DNA of 64,000 nt. Source: Monodelphis domestica (lineage: Eukaryota; Chordata; Mammalia; Didelphimorphia; Didelphidae). The stretch spans positions 206,090,753-206,154,752 of the forward strand of contig NC_077229.1 in assembly GCF_027887165.1 (NCBI RefSeq). The letters run 5' to 3'. This document shows positions 11,410 through 22,618 of this stretch, in pieces. The translations under genes and the position numbers were made by a program. Numbering within the stretch: the stretch's first letter is position 1; each line of letters starts with the position of its first letter. The notes beneath the pieces are model-generated. The model saw only the letters and a list, made by a program, of their open reading frames with translations. It had not been told where the DNA came from and did not search any database.

Positions 11410-11497
11410 CAAGGTAGGAAGGAGACAATTTGGATGATATGATTTCAAAAATCTTATATGGAAATTTGTTATTACATGTAATTGGTAAAAAAAAAAG
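11410..11497 (+). mobile_element. L1 3' UTR end, continuation of 9484-10823
   Basis: GGAAGGAGACAATTTGGATG… to TACATGTAATTGG and an A10 run, the 3' terminus of the L1 split by the LTR. Confidence 0.8.
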
Positions 11498-11529
11498 CCA
11501 TTATTCTGAAAAATAAAAATTTAAAAAGG

Positions 11530-11670
11530 AAACATGTGAAGCCCCAAAGGAAAATGAAAACACTGTCAGTCTCCAAAAGACCTCTTCAAAAAACTTGGGA
11601 AAAAGTTTTAAAAAATCAAATAATAAAAGAAGCAAAAGAAAGATTCAACAACTTGAAAAATGTGGATAGG
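11530..11670 (+). pseudogene. L1/HAL1 ORF1 coiled-coil fragment
   Basis: The encoded stretch KRPLQKTWEKVLKNQ…EAKERFNNLKN resembles the Lys/Glu-rich coiled-coil region of L1 ORF1p. It sits in a 93-codon open frame that runs on into an L2-like repeat, so that frame is not a gene. It probably belongs to an older L1 or HAL1. Confidence 0.5.
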
Positions 11671-11671
11671 A

Positions 11672-12180
11672 AAGAGGCAGGACCCAGACTTTTCGAAGAT
11701 TTTAAATATCTAGTCCAGGAGTTGGCGTTTTTTCCTAGGATAATAGGAGTCATTGAAGGTTGAAGGTTTTTGAGCAGAGGAGTAAAAGTCAGGCTTTTGC
11801 CTTAGGAAGATGATTCTGAAATCTCTATGAAGCATGACTGGGTAAAGGGGTAAGATTACAGAGAGAGAGATTAATTAAAAGGTGAATATGACAGTCTCAG
11901 TAGAAAAAATGAGAGGCCTAAACTAAAATAATATCCATTTGAGTAGAACAAAGAAACATATGCAAGAGACGTTGTGGAGATAGTCAATAAAGTTGGCAAC
12001 TAGAAGTTTATGGAGATGGAGGAGGGGGAAAAAAATAAAAAATGATTCCATTGTTAAAAGCCTTTGAGATGGTTCTCACAAGATAAATAGGAAAATCTGG
12101 AAGATGGGCAGATTTAACAGGGCAGAGGATGTCCATTTTGGACAATGTGAGTTTGAAATGCTGACAGGACGTTCAGGTGT
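11672..12180 (+). repeat. L2-like LINE fragment
   Basis: Segments such as GGAAGATGATTCTGAAATCT, CAGTCTCAGTAGAAAAAATG and the TTTGGACAATGTGAGTTTGA end follow the order known from L2-derived sequence. Old and indel-rich. Confidence 0.6.
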
Positions 12181-12482
12181 ACTAGTCCATCTGGTGATGA
12201 TAAAACAAAAAATCTTCAATGATTTATTACTCTTCCAGTCTGAATTCTCCCAGGATTTCTCCTTTGTCTCTTTTTCAAGGTTTCTTTCTTGCTTCTGTCA
12301 TACTCACCCTTTTGACGATGTCATTCATTTTTTTTTCAATACAATAAGAATGCTATTAGAAATTGTCTTGTTATATTAGTTTAGAGATAAAAAGTAGAGA
12401 AGCTGGCTTGAGAAAGAATTGGAGTTTGAAATAGAGCTGAGGCAATGTCAGTTTCAAATGTTGACAATGTGGGGGGGGAGCG

Positions 12483-13090
12483 GTGACAGTTTTTCTGTGT
12501 CAGTTGGTCTCTGGCAATTACTCTCTCTCTTTCTCCCCCTACTCCCCTCTCTTGGAGTGCTGGGAAGAGGTGACATTTTTTCTCGCGCTCCTCACTGTCT
12601 GAGGTAGAAGGAAAGGAGGGAAAAACCTGAAGGAGCTAAGTGATTCTCCTTTTCCAATGTGGGAAACACTAGTGATTATCTATTGCTGTCTCAAATTTTT
12701 TTTATATCTGAGATGACCAAAGAAAGACCCCGTCTTTGGTTTGGACTCTAAATCTGCTAATGCTCAGTCCTAACTTAGTTCTTGCTGAGGCTCAGCCAGC
12801 TAGCCTTTGTTATTTTTATAACTTGGAGACAAAGTTAAGAATTTTATACTTTGTATAAGGATAATAGTGTTTAGTTTATTGTAGAATAGTGAAAAACTGA
12901 GTTAGTCAGATCAGGAAGGATGAGTGTAACCTGTGGAAACAGGAGAAGTGGTTCCTTGAAGAACCAGGGAGTTTCATTTGGGTAGAGTTAGGATCCCTTA
13001 GAGTTAGAAATCATTTTTTATCCTCATATTCTCAATAGTTTATTTTTATATAACAAGAATCTCCTTAGTGTCCTTGCACCTAGCCCTAAA
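12483..13090 (+). repeat. Possible diverged LTR or unclassified repeat
   Basis: The block has LTR-like character: a pyrimidine-rich patch, then TTTGTATAAGG and GAACCAGGGAG segments that I associate with dispersed marsupial repeats. No TG…CA ends with a duplication could be found, so the class is uncertain. Bases 12181-12482 are unassigned. Confidence 0.3.
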
Positions 13091-13713
13091 GAGTTCAGTT
13101 ATGAGCTTTACTTCACTGATATAAACTGAAGATACTTTGTAAGCACAGCAAGCAGAGTATCAGAATCAGTTTATAAATCCATAATCAATGCATTCATTAT
13201 TATTTTTATAATACTTTCTATAAAAACTAAATACAGATGGAAATGGAAATTATACATTGATACAGAGAAACAGATATATTAAAAGACAGATAATAGATAA
13301 GCTAGATAGATAAAAAATGATGGGGAAGTAGAGAAATTTCTATGTCCTCATTTTAATGAGTCACACAATTAATATATACCAGGAAGAAAATTATGAGTAA
13401 AGGCTTTTCTTGTCCTTCCTCTCTAACTTTAAAAGATTTTTCATGATTCTGCATTTAAGGTTGTTGTTTTTTCCTGTTGTTATGGTAATTACCCTTTTAA
13501 AGATTATTTAAATCATGCAGGTTATTTCCAATTACTGGACTGTTTCCTTTTTTTTAGATGGAGGCAAATAGCAAAGCTGTTGGTAGTGCTTTTCAAATTT
13601 CTAAGCAAAAGATGGCTCAGGGAAGATACTATGTGCTCTTTTCTCTCTTTTTTCTCAGTCTTTTTTAGTATTTTTTCTAATTACATGTAAACATTTTTAA
13701 CATTCTTTTTTTC
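13091..13713. other. Unassigned AT-rich sequence
   Basis: Includes a short GATA-rich stretch at 13258-13312. No repeat family or coding content is recognised. Confidence 0.4.
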
Positions 13714-13909
13714 CTTAAACCCTTACCTTCTATCTTAGAATTGATAATAAGTATTGGTCCCAAGGCAGAAGAGCAGTAAGGACTAAACTATTGGGATTAA
13801 GTGACTTGCTCAGGGTCACACAGCAAGGAAGTGTATGAGACCAGATTAGAAGTCAGGATCTCCCATCTCCAAGTCCAGTTCTCTATCCACTGAGCCATCT
13901 AGCTTCCCC
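13714..13909 (-). repeat. Marsupial tRNA-like SINE (type A)
   Basis: Nearly full length in minus orientation: CCTTACCTTCTATCTTAG tail, CAGGGTCACACAGCAAGGAA core, and TATCCACTGAGCCATCTAGC head. Confidence 0.93.
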
Positions 13910-14341
13910 ATGCTCTAATTTTATATCAAGTTTTACAATATAAATTTTTAAGCTGGGCAAGTTGACTAAATTAGCCACTACACCACTGTGAATCAAAGTT
14001 TCAATGTTTTGTTGCTTTTGTTGTTTATTTCCCACCTGGCTATATTCTTCTAGACCTCATTATCACCCCACCCCAGGAACTTCAGCTTTCTGAAAGATAA
14101 TAGCATGCCTGGAATTCACACCTCATCAGTATGACCCACCTTCCATCTGATTGTAGAGGATAGAGAGTAAAGAGCTAAGAACTCTTCAAAGATCCCTCGA
14201 TTAAAAGAAGGCATCTAGGCCAACCATCCCCTCATTTACTTACTGGATATAGCCCTCTGGACTTATCAGTCTTTCCCCCTGCCACTAGCCCTCACAGGGT
14301 ACTGCCGCACATCTTTTCTGCTTCTTTTAAGTATTATCTTA
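13910..14341. other. Unassigned non-coding sequence
   Basis: No recognisable repeat or coding content. Confidence 0.4.
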
Positions 14342-14490
14342 CTCCTATTAGATTGTGAACTCTTTGAGGAGTGAGGACTGAGCTCCTGGAGGGCAGAGAT
14401 TAATTTTTTGTCTTTCTTTTTATCTTCAGGGCTTAGTAAAGTGCCTGGCACATAGTAGGTGCTTAATAAATGTTTATGGAATGACTGACT
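14342..14490 (+). repeat. L2 3' end
   Basis: AGATTGTGAACTCTTTGAGG… then GTGCCTGGCACATAGTAGGT and AATAAATGTTTATGGAATGA, the standard L2 terminus. From 14491 to 14877 I see nothing except a G-homopolymer at about 14818-14830. Confidence 0.85.
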
Positions 14491-14877
14491 GAAGGAACTT
14501 TGGTCAAGTAGAGTACCACCATTTGGAAGTGAATTGTATAATTGTATATTATAATTATATTACGGGAACTTTTATTACACATGGTGTCCTTGAGCACTGG
14601 GCTGAATAATCACCATGATTATTTAGCTATTCGAAAACTGGCTTGGGAAGTACCTATTGAGGGTGATGATAATAATATAATAAAGATTTTATTTGGGCTA
14701 AAGAAGATACAAAAGGCTTGCTAAAAGGGACACCACCATTCTCAGTAGCCAGTGACCAAGTGCGCAAACCCTTGTTTGTGGTCACAGATACAGTGGCAAT
14801 AGCAACAAGATTTAGTCGGGGGGGGGGGGGAACAATCTATCTATCAAGACTGTTACAAAAGACTATGTCAATATTAG

Positions 14878-15370
14878 GTTTGTCTCCTAAGGTGATCAGG
14901 GAAAAAGGCAAAGAACTTGTATGTTCCAACATATTTATAGCAGTTCTCTCTGTTGTGGCAAAGAACTGGAAGTTGAGAGGATGCCCATCAGTTGAGGAAT
15001 GGCTAGACAAATTGTGGCATATGTCTGTAACAGAATACTACTGCATCATAAGAAATGATGAGCAGGTTAATTAAAAGAAAAACATGCAAAGACCTACATT
15101 AAATTATGAAAGATGAAACAAGTAAAACCAAGAGAACATTATATATAGCTCCAAAATTAATGTTTGAAGAATGAATTATGTATGTCCATCTCCAGAGAAA
15201 GAACTGATAAATAGAAACAAATAAGATATAGTTTTATATATACATTTATTTATGAATATATTCACATATACATCTATACATATACATATATCTTTTTGTC
15301 ATGTGATATCTTCTCTAATAAGGGTAGGAGAGGGAACTTTAAGGTAACAAACAAACAAAAAACAAACAAA
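14878..15370 (+). mobile_element. L1 3' fragment (5'-truncated)
   Basis: Encodes the end of ORF2 (FIAVLSVVAKNWKLRGCPS…EEWLDKLWHMSVTEYYC) in an open frame closing at 15074. A decayed 3' UTR follows, with an A-rich tail containing AAACAAACAAA near 15350. Confidence 0.85.
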
Positions 15371-16139
15371 TGAATAAATAGAATGGTTTTTAAAAAGAGG
15401 GAAAAGAGGCTAATGTGGATAAGGGTAGAAGTTCCATTTAGAGGCATAAGAGAAGCATGTTTAATCTTGCCTACTCCCTGTAAATCTAGTGTACTCTCTG
15501 AATGCCCACTATTTATTGGCTGCCCAAAAGATGAAAACATTTGAAGACTGTGATGCTGGAAGCTAATATGGGGTCTAAGAGAGTGCACAGGACATCTATG
15601 TCCTGTTCCTTGATACTCCCTAATAGGAGGTGAAAAAAGCCTTTCACTTTATTTCCAATTTCATGTCTCTTTGGAAATGTTACTCTTGAGATGGGGTTAT
15701 GAAGAGTCAAGAAGAGGATGACTTCACCCTAGTCCAAATGGCCATCCATTATTTTATAAAGGAAGATAGAACTCTATAGTCACACCTATCACTGAGTGAG
15801 CAGCAAGCCTGGTTGCTTGTTAATTAAAGTTGATACAACTGAAGGAAATAGAAGCAAAGGTAGTAGGCAGAGTGAAAGCAGAAAGAAGTAACACAAAACC
15901 CAACCCTCCATGGTTCCAAGATCACCTAGATGGAAAAGCTAGTTTAATCATTAGAGCCCTCCCTGTAGAAGATCCAGCCATGCCTGCTTGAAAATAAAAG
16001 TGAGTAGACCATTCTCTATAAGGAAAAAAAGATACTTAGATGCAGAATTCAAATCAGTTTACTTTAGGAACAGTGCCAATAGACTGCAAAGAGGCCAAAA
16101 TGTCTTCTACTCTGACTGTGGGTTAGATCAACACATGAG
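15371..16139. other. Unassigned non-coding sequence
   Basis: No repeat family is recognised, and short open frames on both strands carry no domain. Confidence 0.4.
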
Positions 16140-16317
16140 TGCTGTAGGCATTCAATTAATCAATAACCATGTATTAAGAACCTAATCTATGACAGTTACA
16201 ATGCTAAGTCCCAGGAATACAAAGACCAAATTAAAAATAGTATCTGCCCTTGATGAGCTAATAGTAAAACTAGAGGAAGACAGCATAAACACATATAGAT
16301 ATATAAGAAGGAAAGAA

Positions 16318-16562
16318 ACCAGTATTTATTCAGAAGCTACTACTATATGTCAGGCACTGTGCTAAGCATTTTCCAAATATTATCTCATTTATCTTCACAA
16401 CATCCCTGGTAGGTAGGTAATATTATTATTGCTATTTTAAGGAGACTGAGGCAGAGGTTAAATGACTTGTCGAGGGTCATATAGCTAGAGTAACTATCAG
16501 AGTACGGATTTGAAATTAGGTCTTTTTTTACTCCAAATCTAACATCCTATCCATTGGACTGC
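16318..16562 (-). repeat. MIR/THER1-type SINE
   Basis: GTCAGGCACTGTGCTAAGCA, GGAGACTGAGGCAGAGGTTA and CATATAGCTAGAGTAACT in minus-strand order. Confidence 0.85.
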
Positions 16563-16595
16563 CTACTTGTCTCTAAGTAAATACAAACTAGATAT

Positions 16596-17384
16596 TGTGA
16601 AGATTGGATTTGGCTATCTCCTGATTGTAACAATGAAGGAACTTAGCTCTTCCTTTATTGTGAAGATTAAATTGTAATTCCCTATCTATTTTTAGATTTT
16701 AATCCCCAAAAGTGTTAACTCAGTATTTAAAGTAGATCTACCTATTTTAACTACAAAAAAAGTGTTAAATAACCAAAAAAGGTGTTAACTAACTACAAAA
16801 GGTGTGACACCCATTTCATACATTGAATGGGCAGTCCTGGAGAGGAGTGTCTCTTGTGATTGGTAGACATAAAAATTTAGGGGAGGTGACACAAGAAAAA
16901 AAGGTCTTTAAGTAGAGGAAACACAGGCATACAAGGATCAATCAATTAGATTCAGTCACTTGGAGTTGGACAGGAAGAGAGTCACTTAGACTTGGAGTGA
17001 AGAAACTTGGCTGTGGAACTGGACCCCTGGAGTAGCTCATGCAGGAGACCTCAGACTGCTTTCTTTTTAGATGGTCACCGTGGTGAGTGAAAGGCTGACT
17101 TATTTCTTTGCCCTCTCTGGAGGTGTGAACCTCTGGGAAAGGCCTATCATCTTGAGACTACTTTCCCCTGGCTGGGGCTTAGAATTTCTACCTGGCTCTG
17201 AGGAAGCCAGAGCTCTCTCTCCCTCCCTCTCTCCCCTTTTCTCTCTTCCTTAATATCTTCCCTCTATTGTAAAAATAAACGACATAAATTCCATTCTACC
17301 TTAGTAATTCATTTTGGGATTTAGAAATTAAATCCCTGGCGACCACCAATTTAATAACAAGTCCAACCAAATACAAATTTAACA
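16596..17384 (+). mobile_element. Solo LTR, family LTR-1, copy 1
   Basis: 789 bp, starting TGTGAAGATT and ending TTTAACA, with flanks ATAT and ATAC, consistent with a 4-bp duplication carrying one change. It shows a U3 with two GTGTTAA-type repeats (16772-16810), a TTTAAG TATA-like box at about 16908, an AATAAA signal near 17274 and the shared terminal motif TCCCTGGCGACC. Copies at 54631 and 58058 are the same family in the same orientation. No internal retroviral genes are present. Confidence 0.82.
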
Positions 17385-17469
17385 ATACAAAGTGGGGGAA
17401 AGTACCAGCATCTTGGGGAGATGGGAAAAATTACTTTTAAAAAGTAGCATTTGAGATGAACCTTGAAAG

Positions 17470-17875
17470 TGTCAACATGGAAATCTAGAAATCCCCAGTT
17501 TATTTAGTTTGAGGGTAGAAACCCCAGGTTTTGACCTTGTTACAGTAGAGGTTTCCCCCTGAGGGAAGGTCCAACTTTACCAGACAATAGACATCCACTT
17601 CAGGTGGGAGGTAGACCCCATCTGAAGTCAAGTAGCACTTTAGTCTCCAGAAGCCTTTCCCAGTGTATCACACCCTCCTTACGAGGATCAAACTCAGGAC
17701 CTTCAGCTTGTGAGACTGATGTACTACCTACTGCACCAAAGCTGAAGTGGATGTCTATTGTCTGATGAAGTGGGACCTTCCCTCAGGGGGAAACCTCTCC
17801 TGTGACAAGGTCAAAACCTGGGGTTTCTAGCCTCAAACTAAATAAACTGGGGATTTCTAGATTTCCATGTTGACA
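17470..17875. mobile_element. Foldback element: 134-bp inverted arms around a tRNA-like core
   Basis: Arms 17470-17603 and 17742-17875 are inverted copies of equal length without indels; I count about 6 mismatches in 134 (about 95% identity). The termini are TGTCAACATGG and CCATGTTGACA. The flanks are AAAG on both sides (17466-17469, 17876-17879), and L2 sequence continues across, so this is an insertion and not a local inversion. The 138-bp loop holds a tRNA-like sequence on the minus strand. I do not recognise it as a named family. A MITE-like DNA element, a palindromic LTR derivative and a foldback SINE all remain possible. Confidence 0.75.
17668..17742 (-). pseudogene. tRNA-like sequence, Met-tRNA-derived, anticodon position CAC
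   Basis: Read on the minus strand, it gives an intact box A (TGGTGCAGTAGG) and a D arm. The anticodon stem-loop has TCAGT/GCTGA stems and loop CTCACAA. A T-loop follows with box B-like GTTTGATCC, one change from consensus. Overall it resembles elongator Met-tRNA with CAT changed to CAC. The acceptor ends do not pair, so it is not a working tRNA, but a Pol III promoter of reduced strength is possible. Confidence 0.65.
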
Positions 17876-18480
17876 AAAGAAACCCAAAATTCTGAGAAAG
17901 AAGTGAATAGAGAATGCATAATAGGCATAGGTAACAGCTACTCCAAAGGTTTTGAAATAGGAAATGGAATACTATATATGAGGAATAGCAAAGTCATTTT
18001 GGCTGGACTATTGAATACATCAAGGAGATTTTTGTATAAATGCTGGAAAGGTATGGCAGGTCTAGTTTATCAAAGTAGTTTCCAAAAGAATTGGCCTTTA
18101 ATTCTGGAGGTAATAAGGAACCAGTTGCATCTATTAAGTAGAGGTATGACATAGATTTTCATGTTAAGAAAATCAATTTGGCAGTTGTACAAATAAATAG
18201 ATGGGAGAAGAGATGAAAGTTAAGACAGATCCACAAAGTTTTTGTGACAGTTCAGGTAAGAGGTAATAAATATCTAATCTAAAGTAGCATGTATGAGTGG
18301 AGAGAAATGGATGCAAAAGATCTTATAGAGAAGGATAAGATTTACCAATGAATAATTGGGGAAGGTGAAAGAGAGTGAGGAGTCAAAGATGATAACAAGA
18401 CTGAATTTGAGTGACTAGAAGAATGGCAGACAACAGTATAAAAAATTTGGGATTGACTTGTCAGAGGCTGAATTCCAGTA

Positions 18481-19727
18481 AGTCATCATTCTGAAATTGA
18501 GATAGGGCTTTCCTAAGACCCCAAATCTTATAACTCAAGCCCCACTACCTTTCCTTGGGTTCCTTCCACTTGCATTGATAGCTCCCTGTGCCTGTATATA
18601 TCCATGATGATGAGTTGGTTAGTACAGAAGATGCAGAGTATTCTGATGTGCTGGACTTTATAGTAGATTCCAAAGGACAGTATTATGGCAGTTTTATGAA
18701 GGATATTTGTAGACTCTAGGGAAGACTAGACCTATGTGGAGTTAGTGAGGACTATCCATAATTGGATTATATCAGGTTGAATCCAGTGGTTCTAGGAAAA
18801 CTGTCAGCAAGAAAGTAAACCTTATGGATAGAGTATTTCCAGACTCAGGAAGCATCTCTGGAGCTTCCATGTTGATTGAGACCAATTCTGGCTTGTTTTA
18901 AGTACTACCACAGTATTTTATACCTAGAGCTAGGTCTCAATACCTGAATATCCTGACAATTCTTGTCTCCTGTGCTGCAGTTTCCAGGAAGATGGAGAAA
19001 ATTGCTAGCAAAAGATACCAAATCTGAGCCCTCTCATGCTAGAGTAGCTCCAGATATAGCTCTACTTTGGTGACTTTCTGGTACCTGAGAAGTAAAAGGA
19101 TCATCTGGGGAAGATCAGCATAGGAGTAGGAATGTGTTCAAACATCCACTCCCATGACTCCTGATCTTTTAGACAAAGACTGGTTTTGAAAAAAAAAATG
19201 GAGGATTTAAGGATCTTTATGAAGAAAGTGGGAGTCAATGGTAACATCTCACAGTCCCATATTAGAACTCCCCTATAGTGGTGGCACAGAAAACTGGAAA
19301 GAACTAAGCTAGATCAGTGTATCATGTCCTGAACTCAAGTTCTCAGGCTTCTAGGGTACCAGTTGTTTTTGATGTTAGCCAATTCTGTCTAGATATATGA
19401 ATATGGATGTGTTTATATGCTACCCACATAAATACATTAATTGCTTTTTCTCCTCTCCTATGGTTATGCTGACATACGTTCTTTTGAAATTTACAGTAAC
19501 TCATAGATCTACTAGCTTACAGCAGCTTACTCCTGTTTATTAGATCTTTAATTTAATTTTCAAGTAACATTTATTTTCTCTCCTTCAGTCCTCCTCAATT
19601 GGAAAAAATAAAGAAACCAAAACCCCAGTAAGAATTATGCACAGTTGTTAGTACTTTCCCTTTCAATTATTTCTGATTTATTCTGATTCTGATATAGTTT
19701 GTTTGCATGCATTTGTTAGCATGTCTG
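18481..19727. other. Unassigned non-coding sequence
   Basis: 1.2 kb without a recognisable repeat, RNA or coding segment. Confidence 0.4.
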
Positions 19728-19845
19728 CTCTTAGACTGTAAGCTTCTCTAGAGAAGGGATTGTCTTTTGCTTCTTTGTATATCCTCAAAGCTTAGCACCA
19801 TGCTTGGCGCATAATAGAGTCTTAATAAATGCTGACTGACGGCTA
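19728..19845 (+). repeat. L2 3' end
   Basis: AGACTGTAAGCTTCTCTAG…, then AGCACCATGCTTGGCGCATA and AATAAATGCTGACTGAC. Confidence 0.85.
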
Positions 19846-20019
19846 GTCGAATATAACAAATTCCTACATTGGTCATGGGGATGAATGTTTATTTCATTCT
19901 ATGTCTTGAGACCATCAGCTCTCTGTGGGGAAGTGAGTAGCATTCTTCATCTGAGATTCTCTGAAATTGGGGTGTATCATTGAAAAATCAGAGTTCTCAA
20001 GTTTTCGAGGTTGTTTTTT

Positions 20020-20240
20020 TTCTTTTTAACATTGTTGCTCTTACATAAAATGTTTTTCTAGTTCCTCTCACTTCACCCTGTATCAGCTCATAGAAGTTTT
20101 CCCTCTCCTTTTCATCATTTCTTTCAGAACAATAATACTGCATTCCACTCATTCTTCAGAATTTGTTTAGTAATTCCCCAGTTGAAAGGCACCCTCTTAG
20201 TTTTACATTTTGGAGCTACCATGAAAAATAGCTCCTTTCC
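20020..20240 (-). mobile_element. L1 ORF2 C-terminal fragment, decayed
   Basis: TAGTTCCTCTCACTTCACCC, AATAATACTGCATTCCACTC and AATTCCCCAGTTGAAAGGCA match, in order, the minus-strand ORF2 end seen at 44930-45100. Bases 20241-20544 are unassigned. Confidence 0.7.
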
Positions 20241-20544
20241 TTTACTTCCACTTCCTGAAAACTCAAGCCATTCTCCTATGGTCACAAAAGCCACCACTTT
20301 AGCTTCTCCTCTTGTTTTAGTAAGTCTTCACAAAAATAACAAACTCCAGTCTTCTGAAGGGCAATAGCAACTACTTTATTAGAGTCAGTGAGGATAACTA
20401 TGGCAGGAACAAAAGCATAGTCCCACTGCATTTTCTTGATCTCTGGATCATCTTTCTTCTACTCTCTTTGTCTACTCAATACATATTTTTCCTCCTTCCA
20501 TCTGAACTAAGATAGTCCTTTCTTAGTTGCCCCAAGACTTCTTT

Positions 20545-20880
20545 CCTTCTTTTTATTCAACAAACATTTTAGGTATCTACCATATGCCACATACTGGAGG
20601 ATTAAGAGACAAAAGAATTTTAAATCCCTGCCCCATAGGAAGTGATATTTTAGTAGGAGTACTTGCATGTGCTTTAACTTTTGTATCAATATTCTCTCAT
20701 TTGATCCTCACAATTTTAAAAGGTGGAGGCTATTATTATTCCTTATTTTGCAGCCAAAGAAACTGAATCAGACAGAAGTTAAATGACTTGTCCAAAGTCA
20801 TACAGCTAGTAAATAGATCATATTTAGAGCCAGGTGCTCCTGAATTCAAGACCAAAATTCTATATATTACGCCAGCTCAC
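20545..20880 (-). repeat. MIR-type SINE with adjoining L2-like piece
   Basis: 20555-20655 is weakly L2-like (ACATTTTAGGTATCTACCAT). 20695-20880 is a MIR in minus orientation, with CAAAGTCATACAGCTAGTAA as its core. Confidence 0.7.
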
Positions 20881-20889
20881 TAGGAAAAC

Positions 20890-21180
20890 AGCATGTATAC
20901 ACATAAGAAAATAGAACTTATCATAAAATAATGTCAGGTGGGCTCTAACAAATGGGTGCATTATTACAAAAGAGATGAGCTTTAAATGAGGCTGGGTATA
21001 TCGAAAAGCAAATGAAGAAGAGATAGATGCCTTCCAAGGTTAGAGTAAAGCCTGGGCAAAGGCAAGAATATGAGTCTGCAATGTAGAGTGTATAAAGGGA
21101 AGTAACATAACTAAGAAGCTAAGAGTAACATAACTAAAAAGCTAAGAGTAGACTGAACAGTTGTAAAAAGAGGAATTTGT
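20890..21180 (+). repeat. L2-like LINE fragment
   Basis: Weak but ordered similarity to L2, including GCCTGGGCAAAGGCAAGAAT. An internal short duplication (AGTAACATAACTAA… twice) lies at 21100-21150. Confidence 0.45.
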
Positions 21181-21440
21181 AAGTGTGTCTATAGGAATAT
21201 GTGTATATATTTGTATGTACACACTTATATATGTATATTTACATGTACATACTTCTACACTTATAGAGCAAATACATGCAATGTACACATGCAAACTATG
21301 TATACTAGGTGAGGTCATGCATACATATATGTATATATGGGTCTGTCTCTACATGTATATATGAGTGTACATATATGTACACTTACATGTATATAAACAC
21401 AGAGCATTTTTTGCAGTGCTCATTTATGTTGTTAGTGATG
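21180..21440. repeat. TA/CA-rich microsatellite-like tract
   Basis: Degenerate TATATG/TACACA units over about 250 bp. Confidence 0.8.
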
Positions 21441-22180
21441 TAGCTATATATGTTTCATATAATTTTAAAATTAAGTTTCTAGACTTCAAACAGAATTCTC
21501 AACCTCTTGCTTCCCCCATTCCCATTTTAACAGCAACAAAATTGACCGCATCTACTCATGTTTTCCTTTCCCTGACCTTTGTAAATGATATACCAACAAG
21601 AGCCAAAAATGGCACAATGCTATGAGATAAAGAGTTAACACTACGCAGAAGATCTTGGAGGTTGTCTTTGAAGAACTGTAGCTTCTTTCTGGTCTCCCAC
21701 ATGCCTAACTACAAACTTTTGCCCTCCACAGCAGGTTTTTTTGACTCTCTGTTCAGCAAAGTACAAAAAAACTTTCCACATTGCTGGGGTAAGAGTCTTA
21801 GCATCCCTGGATCTGGAAAATCTGAATCAAATTTTTTACTCTCCCTTCATATGAGAGAAGAAATCTGATTTTTTTTCCTTTTCTTTTAGGGAGTATTTAC
21901 AGTACCTTCTATGCCCTTATGAGTTGCTAAACTTAAAAAAAAAATATCTCTATATTTCTAGCCCTTATGTTGTCATCTGTTGACTTTTGCATTCTTTTCA
22001 CAAACTTTAAGTTTAAAAAAGAAAGAACCTATCTTTATGGTATTCAAGGATAATGTATAGTACTATACACATATTTCATGAGTTTCTGTTTTGGACTTTT
22101 TCTATGTCATCTGCTGGCCTCTGTGTGTTGTCTGAAACTTCTGTAAAATTCCCATTTAATTTCTTATGCTGACCCACAAT
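21441..22180. other. Unassigned non-coding sequence
   Basis: Nothing recognisable. Confidence 0.4.
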
Positions 22181-22214
22181 ATATTGAAACTACGATGGGG
22201 AAAGTTGTGATGTG

Positions 22215-22369
22215 GAAGGGATACTTATGTGTGTTTGTATATATACACAGACTCATACATATATTTATGTGGAGTACATATATATTATATATATATATAA
22301 ATATGTATACATATTTATGTGTATACATATATAAACATACACACATATATAACCATACATACATATATA
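22215..22369. repeat. (TA)n/(CATA)n tract
   Basis: Alternating TA/CA-rich sequence able to fold on itself. Open frames on both strands are artefacts of the repeat. Confidence 0.88.
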
Positions 22370-22618
22370 TTGCTGTTGAGTCATTTCAGTTGTGTCTGAC
22401 TCTTCATGACCCCATTTAGAGACATTCTGGGCAGAGATACTGGAACAGTTTGTCATTTCCTTCTCCAGTACATTTTAAAAATGAGAAATTGAGACAAATA
22501 AGGTTAAATGACTTGCCCAGGGACACGTAGCTAGTAAGTAACTGAGGCAAGATTTGAACTCGGATGAGTTTTCCTGACTCTAAGCCTAGTTCTCCATCCA
22601 CTCTTCCACCTAGCTGCA
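22370..22618 (-). repeat. RTE-tailed marsupial SINE (type B)
   Basis: In minus orientation the 3' part comes first: GAGTCATTTCAGTTGTGTCT and TTTCCTTCTCCAGTA, strikingly like the BovB/RTE-derived tail of ruminant SINEs. The CORE-like GGGACACGTAGCTAGTAAGT and the CCACCTAGCTGC head follow. Confidence 0.87.

Larger units (their letters stand above)
16140..18480 (+). repeat. L2-like LINE carrying three nested insertions
   Basis: L2-like sequence can be followed from 16140 through 16317, 16563-16595, 17385-17469 and 17876-18480. The gaps are a MIR (16318-16562), a solo LTR (16596-17384) and a foldback element (17470-17875). Continuity is supported by matches to uninterrupted L2 pieces at 3290-3330 and 9290-9340. 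Confidence 0.6.

Noticed and set aside
11482..11763. 93-codon Lys-rich open frame
   Set aside because: Runs from an L1 ORF1-like fragment into L2-like repeat; not one gene.
16740..16810. CRISPR-like spaced repeats
   Set aside because: Units are diverged tandem repeats inside an LTR of a vertebrate genome, without spacer structure.
17385..17475. Treating the foldback arms as a local inverted duplication of L2
   Set aside because: L2 sequence resumes after the element at the point where it stopped, so the arms are not L2.
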